Shown here: positions 34,757 through 40,897 of the stretch, piece by piece
Position numbering within the stretch: the stretch's first letter is position 1
Layout: each line of letters begins with the position of its first letter
From: an uncultured Saprospiraceae bacterium
GTDB taxonomy: Bacteria > Bacteroidota > Bacteroidia > Chitinophagales > Saprospiraceae
Reading direction: 5' to 3'
Assembly: GCA_937921595.1 (NCBI GenBank)
Contig: CAKZTD010000184.1
Span: 1 to 40,897, forward strand
Length of the DNA: 40,897 nucleotides
Program-made: the position numbers and the translations under genes
The notes under the pieces: model-generated
What the model was told of the DNA's origin: nothing
What the model saw: the letters and a program-made list of their open reading frames with translations, nothing else
Database searches by the model: none

Positions 34757-35281
34757 ATGAAAAAGATATTCCCTTGGATCGTTCCAGTACTTGTTGCTGG
34801 ATATTTTATTGGCCAATATATTTATAAACAACCTAAATTTGTCAATGGGGAAACCATCCCGGAGTTTGCTTTAAATGAGTCAGAAAAAATATCTGACCTT
34901 CGAGGTAAATATGTTTTAATAGATTTTTGGGGAAGTTGGTGTGGACCATGTATTGCAGAGTTTGGCGAAGTTCGATCTTTGTATGAAAAATATAATGGAA
35001 AAAAATTTGTAGATGCAGATGATTTTGAAATTGTGGGAGTAGCTGTCGAAGATAATGCGGAGCGATGGGAAAGAGCTTTAAAGAAATACAACCTTTCTTG
35101 GAAACATCAAGTATTGGATCTTTCTACAAGTCTACGCTTTTTCAATGGCCCAATTGCTTCTGAATATGGTGTCAAAGAAGTACCAACGAAGTATCTGATT
35201 AGCCCTGAAGGTGTGATTATCGGTGTTAACCTGTCATTTGAGGAGATTCAAAAAAGATTGGACAGTAAACTGACAAAATGA
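34757..35281 (+). CDS. TlpA-like thioredoxin-fold protein, membrane-anchored
   Basis: 174 residues. An N-terminal hydrophobic helix (5-20; FPWIVPVLVAGYFIGQ) without a clear cleavage site suggests a membrane anchor with the domain in the periplasm. Thioredoxin fold with the redox motif WCGPC (C62, C65) in LIDFWGSWCGPCIAEF and the cis-Pro loop GVKEVPTKYLI. Predicted function: reduces or exchanges disulfides of envelope proteins, or helps cytochrome maturation. It precedes grpE by 69 bases on the same strand, and the three genes may share transcription. It is not closely similar to the larger TlpA at 9732-11186. Confidence 0.9.
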   Translation: MKKIFPWIVPVLVAGYFIGQYIYKQPKFVNGETIPEFALNESEKISDLRGKYVLIDFWGSWCGPCIAEFGEVRSLYEKYNGKKFVDADDFEIVGVAVEDNAERWERALKKYNLSWKHQVLDLSTSLRFFNGPIASEYGVKEVPTKYLISPEGVIIGVNLSFEEIQKRLDSKLTK

Positions 35282-35350
35282 CCTCAAAAATGGCATGGCA
35301 GAGTAATTGATGCCCAAAAGTGAATCTAATTTTATAAAGGAAAACAATTA

Positions 35351-35989
35351 ATGTTTAAAAAAATAAAAGATATAATGAGCAAGAAGGATAAGAATACTGA
35401 TCCAAAAATAGAAGGAGATCAGGATGCTACCTCCATTGCAGAGGAGCAAAACACTGAAAATCAAGAAGAAAACGCTGAAAAAGCATCTTCTAAGTCTAAA
35501 AAGCGTAATAAGAAGCAATCTAAAGAAGAGTTGTTACAAGAAGAGATGGAGGAGAAAGATATCCAGATTGCAGAGCTAAAAGACAAGTATTTACGTCTAA
35601 TGGCCGAGTTTGAGAATAATCGAAAACGTACGGTGAAAGAGAAGCTAGATATGATGAAATCTGCTGCTCAGGACACAATGTCAGCATTATTGCCAGTTTT
35701 GGATGATTTTGACAGAGCTAAGAAAAATGCAGAAGCAGAGGGTAGTACCGAGGTCTTTAGCGAAGGAGTCAACCTAGTTTACAGTAAATTATATACCATT
35801 TTGAATCAAAGAGGTTTAGAGCCAATGGAGTCTACTGGATTAGAATTTGACCCGGAATTTCATGAAGCAATCACTGAAATACCTGCTCCTTCTGAAGACA
35901 TGAAAGGAAAAATAATCGATACAGTTGAGAAAGGTTATTTGTTAAAAGAAAAAATTATCCGACACGCAAAGGTGGTGGTTGGAAAGTAA
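35351..35989 (+). CDS. grpE: Nucleotide exchange factor GrpE
   Basis: 212 residues. Releases ADP from DnaK. A charged, probably disordered N-terminus (1-65) rich in Lys and Glu is followed by a long helix (about 66-115; LKDKYLRLMAEFENNRKRT) that dimerises, and a C-terminal beta domain (about 145-212; GLEPMESTGLEFDPEFHEAI, RHAKVVVGK). All are standard for GrpE. ATG at 35351 is used; ATG at 35375 is an alternative that would shorten the disordered end. dnaJ follows after 55 bases. No CIRCE inverted repeat is visible upstream, so heat-shock control, if any, is by another route. Confidence 0.95.
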   Translation: MFKKIKDIMSKKDKNTDPKIEGDQDATSIAEEQNTENQEENAEKASSKSKKRNKKQSKEELLQEEMEEKDIQIAELKDKYLRLMAEFENNRKRTVKEKLDMMKSAAQDTMSALLPVLDDFDRAKKNAEAEGSTEVFSEGVNLVYSKLYTILNQRGLEPMESTGLEFDPEFHEAITEIPAPSEDMKGKIIDTVEKGYLLKEKIIRHAKVVVGK

Positions 35990-36044
35990 AATAAAGATTT
36001 GCTCAAGGTCAAAAACTTATGATCTTGAATATTAAAAATTAATC

Positions 36045-37223
36045 ATGGCAAAAAGAGATTTTTACGAAATACTAGGTGTCGAAAAAGGAGCCGACGAGAC
36101 AACGATCAAAAAAGCGTATCGTAAGGTGGCAATGAAATATCACCCAGACAGAAATGAAGGGGATAAAGCGGCAGAAGATAAATTTAAAGAAGCAGCCGAA
36201 GCTTACGAAGTTTTGAATGATGCAGATAAGCGTGCAAGGTATGACCGATTCGGACATGCTGGTGTAAGCGGTAATAGTGGTGGCGGCGGTGGCTTTCAAG
36301 GCGGCATGACGATGGATGATATCTTTGAGCAATTCGGAGATATTTTTGGTGGCGGCGGTGGAGGAAGCCCTTTTGAATCTTTCTTTGGCGGTGGTGGAAG
36401 AGGTGGTCAAGCCAGAACTCGTTCACGAGGACAAAAAGGAAGTAACCTGAGAATTAAAGTAGCATTGACATTGGAAGAAATTGCTAATGGAGTTACGAAA
36501 AAAATTAAAGTAAAAAAACGAATTCCTTGTACTACTTGTCAAGGTAGCGGAGCTAAGGATAGCAACTCGGTAACGACTTGTGGAACTTGCCGAGGTTCAG
36601 GATATGTTCGCCAGGTGAGAAGTACTTTCCTCGGACAAATGCAAACAACTTCTGCTTGTCCAACTTGCCAAGGAGCAGGTGAAACGATCACCGCTAAATG
36701 TACTACTTGCCGTGGTGATGGAAATGCAATGGGAGAAGAAACGATCGAAATCGAAATTCCGGCTGGTGTAGAAGAAGGAATGCAGTTATCTATGAGAGGT
36801 CGTGGAAATGCTGGTGCTAAAGGCGGCCCTGCTGGGGATCTTTTAATAAACATAGAAGAGAAAAAACATGAAGACCTTCAAAGAGAAGGAATGAATGTGA
36901 TCTATGAATTATTCTTAAACTTTGCAGATGCAGCATTGGGTACTTCGGTAGAAGTGCCAGTGATTGGTGGGAAGGTGAAAGTGAAGGTGCCTGCAGGAAC
37001 GCAAAGTGGAAAAATTTTCCGACTCAAAGGAAAAGGCCTTCCAGCGATTCAGAGCTATGGAAAAGGAGATCAATTGATCCACGTGAATATTTGGACACCG
37101 AAGAAAATAAATGATAGCGAGAAAAAGCTTTTAGAGAAACTTCGAGATATGCCCAACTTCGCTCCACAACCTGGAAAAGAAGACAAAGGCTTTTTCGGTA
37201 AAATGAAAGATTTTTTCAATTAA
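36045..37223 (+). CDS. dnaJ: Chaperone DnaJ (Hsp40)
   Basis: 392 residues. J domain at 1-70 with the HPD tripeptide (33-35) that stimulates DnaK. A Gly/Phe-rich linker follows at 75-125, with poly-Gly runs. The zinc-finger domain is at about 160-228 with four CxxCxGxG repeats (CTTCQGSG, CGTCRGSG, CPTCQGAG, CTTCRGDG). The C-terminal substrate-binding domains end at 392. All metal-binding cysteines are present, so the protein should be fully functional. A terminator hairpin 36 bases after the stop closes the grpE-dnaJ unit. Confidence 0.96.
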   Translation: MAKRDFYEILGVEKGADETTIKKAYRKVAMKYHPDRNEGDKAAEDKFKEAAEAYEVLNDADKRARYDRFGHAGVSGNSGGGGGFQGGMTMDDIFEQFGDIFGGGGGGSPFESFFGGGGRGGQARTRSRGQKGSNLRIKVALTLEEIANGVTKKIKVKKRIPCTTCQGSGAKDSNSVTTCGTCRGSGYVRQVRSTFLGQMQTTSACPTCQGAGETITAKCTTCRGDGNAMGEETIEIEIPAGVEEGMQLSMRGRGNAGAKGGPAGDLLINIEEKKHEDLQREGMNVIYELFLNFADAALGTSVEVPVIGGKVKVKVPAGTQSGKIFRLKGKGLPAIQSYGKGDQLIHVNIWTPKKINDSEKKLLEKLRDMPNFAPQPGKEDKGFFGKMKDFFN

Positions 37224-37258
37224 GCGTTAAAACTTAATTTTAAAAAATTAGTATAAAG

Positions 37259-37293
37259 AAAAGCTGTAATGGATATATTCATTGCAGCTTTTT
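37259..37293 (+). terminator. Rho-independent terminator of grpE-dnaJ
   Basis: AAAAGCTGTAATG (37259-37271) pairs with CATTGCAGCTTTT (37280-37292) with one G-U pair. The 3' arm runs into a five-T tract. Confidence 0.85.
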
Positions 37294-37351
37294 ACGTTTA
37301 GCAGATAGTTTTTATTAAAATTGTGTTGTATTCAAAATCAAATCAAAACAA

Positions 37352-37831
37352 ATGAATCACTTCTTCAAGTATCTAACTTTCCTTTTTGTTCTTCTGCTAT
37401 TTGGATGTGGCCCTGATTATATTCTTGACCAAAAATACGATATTGAAAAATCAGAATGGACTTACGCGGATACGCTGAATTTTGAAGTAGATATCCAAGA
37501 CTCCTTAAAGATTTACAATATTCATCTGAAAATTGAACACTCCACAGAATTTCCAAAACAGAATATGTATATAATGATTCATACTCAATTTCCTTCTGGT
37601 GAACGTATCAGTGAAAAACTCTCTGTTGAGCTCGCTAATTTAGGCGGGGGCTGGTATGGAGATTGCAATAGCGAATGGTGCCAATTTAGTTTGCCAATTC
37701 AGGAAGGTGCTTTCTTTAATGCGATAGGAAAACATACTTTTACCTTAGAGCAATATATGCGAATTGATCCAGTGCCTGGGATTAAGAATATATCATTGAA
37801 AATTGAGGACACAGGAAAGTCAAGAGGGTAG
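37352..37831 (+). CDS. gldH: Gliding motility lipoprotein GldH
   Basis: 159 residues. Lipoprotein signal with lipobox LLFGC (Cys19). The mature part is a beta-sandwich: FEVDIQDSLKIYNIHLKIEH, MYIMIHTQFPSGE, GDCNSEWCQFSLPI, with an early W in EKSEWTYADTL. These and the length match GldH, one of the lipoproteins needed for gliding in Flavobacterium johnsoniae. In that organism GldH mutants fail to glide; its biochemical function is unknown. Together with the T9SS cargo at 16676-21054 it suggests this organism has the T9SS/gliding machinery. Confidence 0.82.
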   Translation: MNHFFKYLTFLFVLLLFGCGPDYILDQKYDIEKSEWTYADTLNFEVDIQDSLKIYNIHLKIEHSTEFPKQNMYIMIHTQFPSGERISEKLSVELANLGGGWYGDCNSEWCQFSLPIQEGAFFNAIGKHTFTLEQYMRIDPVPGIKNISLKIEDTGKSRG

Positions 37832-37885
37832 TAGTGTTGTGTTTTAAACTTTGGGATCATTCAACAAGTCTTAATCAACGATAAA

Positions 37886-37897
37886 TGTTTTAAAACA
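37886..37897. promoter_or_regulatory. 12-base palindrome upstream of the ECF sigma gene
   Basis: TGTTTTAAAACA is a perfect palindrome 22 bases before the sigma start codon. The half TGTTTTAAA also occurs at 37840-37848. It may be an operator or part of the promoter (a TATTTTAG word follows), but AT-rich palindromes can arise by chance. Confidence 0.3.
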
Positions 37898-37919
37898 GTT
37901 TTCTATTTTAGTATCCAAT

Positions 37920-38474
37920 ATGTCCGGATCATCTCCATATAAACCATTTGATAGATCTCAATTTGAAAAACTATTCAAAGAGAGTTTTCAATTGCTTTGC
38001 AACTTTGCGAAGCAATATGTAGGTGATGAAGATACCGCTCAGGATATTTGCCAGCGTGTTTTTATTACGCTTTGGGAAAAGCGAAATGATGTTGATCTCA
38101 AAAAATCTATTAAGTCTTATCTTTTTACTTCCGTTAAAAATCGTTGCCTTAATCACATTAGAGACCACAAGAAATTTCGTAGTAAAGTACTGGATTTGGA
38201 TTGTGGTGATTTTGATTTGTTTACCGAAGATGAACATTTTGTAGAAGAAGATTTAAAAGATAAAATTGAAAAAGCTTTAGAAAAACTGCCTGCGAAATGC
38301 AGAATGGTTTTCGAAATGAGTCGTTTTCAAAATATGAAATACCGAGAAATCGCAGAGGAATTAGATATTGCTCAGAAAACCGTCGAAGCACACATGAGTA
38401 AAGCAATGAAAATGCTGCGAGAGGATTTGAAAGGATATTATGCGATTGCAATGATCATACTGGGTGTGTGGTGA
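37920..38474 (+). CDS. ECF sigma factor (FecI-like)
   Basis: 184 residues. Sigma-70 region 2 (about 15-85; FEKLFKESFQLLCNFAKQYV, DTAQDICQRVFITLWEKR) binds the -10 region. A short acidic linker separates it from region 4 (about 118-172; LPAKCRMVFEMSRFQNMKYREIAEEL, KTVEAHMSKAMKMLR), a helix-turn-helix for -35. It ends with a hydrophobic tail (AIAMIILGVW) seen in many Bacteroidota ECF sigmas. It directly precedes fecR-like and TonB receptor genes in the same direction, so it should be held inactive by the FecR protein until the receptor binds its ligand. Confidence 0.92.
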   Translation: MSGSSPYKPFDRSQFEKLFKESFQLLCNFAKQYVGDEDTAQDICQRVFITLWEKRNDVDLKKSIKSYLFTSVKNRCLNHIRDHKKFRSKVLDLDCGDFDLFTEDEHFVEEDLKDKIEKALEKLPAKCRMVFEMSRFQNMKYREIAEELDIAQKTVEAHMSKAMKMLREDLKGYYAIAMIILGVW

Positions 38475-38566
38475 TTCTATGACTGATTTTTTAGTAGTAA
38501 AAATAAAACAAAACACTAAGGGTATTCCAAACTTCTAGTGTATTAAATAAAAAATGAATCATTAAA

Positions 38567-39568
38567 ATGGATACTCAAGATCCACGTAACAACTTTCCCG
38601 AACTCATTTATAAATATCTGAGTGGAAATGCTAGTGATGCTGAAGTGCAAACACTAGAGGCTTGGGTGTTGGCAGATTCGAAGAATAAAGAGGAGTTTGT
38701 TGCTTTTAAAAAAGCATGGATGTTGGGAGGTATGAAGCAAAGTGAGTCGACGGTTAATGTGGATAAACTTTGGGAGCAAACGGCGGGTCAGGTTTTTAAA
38801 GAAGCAAAAAACGTAAAATTAGAACCTAAGCAAAATAGGAGGATTTGGTTGAGGATTGCTGCTGCGATTGCCTTTTTATTGGTCGCCTCTATTTGGATCT
38901 TTCAAAATTTTGGGGATTCTTCTTCGATGTTAGTCCAAGCAATAGATCAGGTAGAAGAATTCGATTTGCCTGATGGTAGTAAGATTACTTTGAATCAATC
39001 TTCTTCGCTGTCTTTTAACGCTGAAGGTGAAGATGGGAAACGTAAAGTTGATTTAAAAGGGGATGCCTTTTTTGATGTGAAAAGAGATGAGATACATCCA
39101 TTCGTTATCCAAACTGAAGGAGTTGAGATTGAAGTTTTGGGAACCTCTTTTTATGTAGATGGTCGAGCAGATGAAGAGACCGTTGAGGTGATTGTACAAT
39201 CAGGATTGGTTGCGGTTAGAAATGGATCGATGGAAACTATTTTAAAACCTAATGAAAAAGCGGTCTTCCAAAAACAAAGTAAGCAGTTGACGAAAGTGCA
39301 AAATGAAGATCCTAATTATCGGTCCATTCAAACCAATAAATTGACTTTTGAAAATACAAAACTCGATAAAGTAGTTTTTGCTTTGAATAGACATTTTTAT
39401 AAAAATATTTCTTTTGAAAATCCTGCTTTAAAAGAATGTGAAATAAACGCTGTTTTTGAAAACCAGTCACTGGATGCTATTTTGAAAATTATAGAGGAAA
39501 CAATAAGAGGGGTGAAAGTGAGGCGGTTGGGAGATAGTATTGTGTTGAGTGGTTTGGGATGTGATTGA
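38567..39568 (+). CDS. FecR-family anti-sigma factor
   Basis: 333 residues. Cytoplasmic anti-sigma part at 1-90 (FPELIYKYLSGNASDAEVQTLE, DSKNKEEFVAFKKAW). One membrane helix at about 94-112 (LRIAAAIAFLLVASIWIF). FecR domain in the periplasm at about 125-225 (FDLPDGSKITLNQSSSLSF, VLGTSFYVDGRADE). A C-terminal DUF4974/secretin-like domain at about 258-333 (KLTFENTKLDKVVFALNRHF, SLDAILKIIEET) is where such proteins contact the receptor's STN domain. It lies between the sigma and receptor genes with gaps of 92 and 18 bases, the usual order for this signalling module. Confidence 0.92.
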   Translation: MDTQDPRNNFPELIYKYLSGNASDAEVQTLEAWVLADSKNKEEFVAFKKAWMLGGMKQSESTVNVDKLWEQTAGQVFKEAKNVKLEPKQNRRIWLRIAAAIAFLLVASIWIFQNFGDSSSMLVQAIDQVEEFDLPDGSKITLNQSSSLSFNAEGEDGKRKVDLKGDAFFDVKRDEIHPFVIQTEGVEIEVLGTSFYVDGRADEETVEVIVQSGLVAVRNGSMETILKPNEKAVFQKQSKQLTKVQNEDPNYRSIQTNKLTFENTKLDKVVFALNRHFYKNISFENPALKECEINAVFENQSLDAILKIIEETIRGVKVRRLGDSIVLSGLGCD

Positions 39569-39586
39569 TTAGAATAAAAAGCAAAA

Positions 39587-40897
39587 ATGCGGAGAATCAT
39601 TATTTTCATTTTGCTATTACAAAGCCTTTGTCTGTGCACTCAAGCGCAGACTGACCTCACCCGATTAAAGATTACGATTGAAGAAACCAATGTTCCCGTT
39701 GAAAAGATTCTAAGTGAGATTACCCGTCAGAGCGGATTGGCATTTTCGTATCGGCCTATCGTTTTAAATAAAGAAGAGCGCATTTCTTTTTCCATCAAAA
39801 AAGCAAGTTTAGAAAAAACACTAGATCAATTCAGTAAACAGTTGGGTATTGTCTATTCGATCATCGAAAACCAAATTGTGTTAAACCTCCCGGTGATTTC
39901 GAAAGAAGAATCAGAAGAATATTTTACTTTGAGTGGATTCGTAAATGATGAAGCATCGGGTGAAAATTTGATTGGTGCAGCGATCTCGATATCAGGAACT
40001 TCCAGAGGTGTTTTTACAAATGCATTTGGATTTTATTCTTTGCAAATAAAAAAAGGAGCTACTCAAATTACTTATTCTTATGTTGGATATGAGGCTAAGA
40101 AAGTTGATTTGCAATTGGAAAATGATCAACGACAAAATATGTCAATGACTCCCGGTTCTGTTGATCTTCCTGATGTTATTGTTGAGCAACAATCGAAAAA
40201 TATTCTCGATAAAAATCAATTAGGTGAGATGGAACTGTCTCCAGATAAACTCAATAATATGCCAGAGTTTGGCGGGGAATCGGGATTAGTAAAAGGTTTG
40301 CAAAGTTTACCAGGAATCAAAATGCATAGCGATGGTTCTGCTTTTTATTACACGAGAGGAGGGGAGCGAGATCAGAACCTTTTGATCATTGATGATGCGC
40401 CGATTTATAATCCTTCTCATTTGTTTGGATTCTATTCTATCGTTGTCCCTTCTTTTACAAAAAGTATTAAAGTTTATAAAAGTGATATCCCAACGAATCT
40501 CGGAGATCGACTTTCTTCCATTGTGAGTATTCGGACAAAAGATGGAAATTTAAATAAGTTTGAATTTAATGGAGCTGTTAATCCTCTAGTCTATCGCTTT
40601 TCTATCGAAACACCTACAGTCAAAAAGAAAGGATCTATTTTCGCTTCTATTCGGCGTTCTAATTTTGAATGGTTATACAAAAAAAGATCATCAGAAAGTG
40701 AGATCTTCTTTTCGGATTTTAATTTTAAATGGAATCATAAAATCAGTGATAAGGATCGGGTTTATTTTACGACAATTTTTAGTGCAGATAATTTTACAAA
40801 TCGACCAGGGAATAATGGTTCTGGTGTTCGTTGGATAAATTTTGCAGCAACCTTAAGGTGGAACCATCTCTTTGGTCCAAAGCTTTTTTCTAATACG
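39587..40897 (+). CDS. TonB-dependent receptor with STN signalling domain (3' end outside window)
   Basis: 437 residues are in the window, open at its end. Signal peptide at 1-22 (IIIFILLLQSLCLCTQAQ). STN domain at 26-99 (KITIEETNVPVEKILSEITRQSG, SLEKTLDQFSKQL) that signals to FecR. CarboxypepD_reg domain at about 113-190 (LSGFVNDEASGENLIGAAI, SYVGYEAKK). Plug domain at about 205-325 (YYTRGGERDQNLLIIDDAPIY, NPSHLFGFYSI, LSSIVSIRTKDGN), then the start of the barrel. This plug style is typical of receptors followed by a DUF4249 lipoprotein, so one may lie downstream, which is inference. Together with the two preceding genes it forms a cell-surface signalling operon: ligand binding would release the ECF sigma factor. 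The ligand is unknown. Confidence 0.9.
   Translation, partial: MRRIIIFILLLQSLCLCTQAQTDLTRLKITIEETNVPVEKILSEITRQSGLAFSYRPIVLNKEERISFSIKKASLEKTLDQFSKQLGIVYSIIENQIVLNLPVISKEESEEYFTLSGFVNDEASGENLIGAAISISGTSRGVFTNAFGFYSLQIKKGATQITYSYVGYEAKKVDLQLENDQRQNMSMTPGSVDLPDVIVEQQSKNILDKNQLGEMELSPDKLNNMPEFGGESGLVKGLQSLPGIKMHSDGSAFYYTRGGERDQNLLIIDDAPIYNPSHLFGFYSIVVPSFTKSIKVYKSDIPTNLGDRLSSIVSIRTKDGNLNKFEFNGAVNPLVYRFSIETPTVKKKGSIFASIRRSNFEWLYKKRSSESEIFFSDFNFKWNHKISDKDRVYFTTIFSADNFTNRPGNNGSGVRWINFAATLRWNHLFGPKLFSNT

Noticed and set aside
35282-36044. CIRCE/HrcA operator near tlpA-grpE-dnaJ
   Set aside because: No TTAGCACTC-N9-GAGTGCTAA-like inverted repeat is found in the gaps before grpE or dnaJ.

Overview
The window looks like a chromosomal segment of a free-living Bacteroidota bacterium. 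Evidence: AT-rich DNA, A-rich leader regions with almost no Shine-Dalgarno sequences, -33/-7 promoters of the TTG-N19/20-TAnnTTTG type, type IX secretion (T9SS) C-terminal sorting domains, the gliding lipoprotein GldH, an ECF sigma/FecR/STN-TonB receptor unit and a DUF6090 protein. The gene style suggests Saprospiria or a neighbouring class, but that placement is a guess. I see no phage, insertion sequence, CRISPR array or rRNA.

Layout. 1-4787 (+): 3' part of an M14 carboxypeptidase, a DUF6090 membrane protein and the ClpB disaggregase with an unusual Lys/Ala-rich tail. 4788-5013: convergent gap with four palindromic repeat units. 5014-5883 (-): an MtfA-like protein lacking two of three zinc ligands. 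6018-6090: tRNA-Phe with a clear promoter and terminator. 6218-8968 (+): small MscS channel, S41 protease, Ogt. 8965-11186 (-): TlpA thioredoxin followed by a secreted TonB-C protein. 11467-12111 (+): HAD phosphatase.

12330-32366 is one long run of minus-strand genes. Read in transcription order it holds a VWA protein, a ThuA/sorbosone-dehydrogenase/PKD/cytochrome c lipoprotein, a cytochrome c/PA14/propeller/DUF1080 (3-keto-glycoside hydrolase) lipoprotein, an MFS transporter, a Gfo/Idh/MocA oxidoreductase, two T9SS-secreted PA-domain proteins (one with carbohydrate-binding-like and LamG-like pairs), a sugar isomerase-like TIM barrel, a TonB receptor and a TMEM220-like protein. The middle of this run reads as a sugar-oxidation locus without classical glycoside hydrolases or SusC/D. 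Surface lipoproteins would oxidise or cleave glycosides with electrons leaving through c-type haem, and an MFS carrier plus cytosolic oxidoreductase and isomerase would finish catabolism. That scheme is inference from domain content.

32594-40897 holds a flippase-like membrane protein, a flavin reductase, a second TlpA protein, grpE-dnaJ, gldH, and an ECF sigma - FecR - TonB receptor signalling operon cut by the window end.

The least explained material is in the gaps. Several intergenic regions carry short, locus-specific words arranged as palindromes or inverted/tandem arrays, some with arm changes that keep pairing. They are reported as separate findings.
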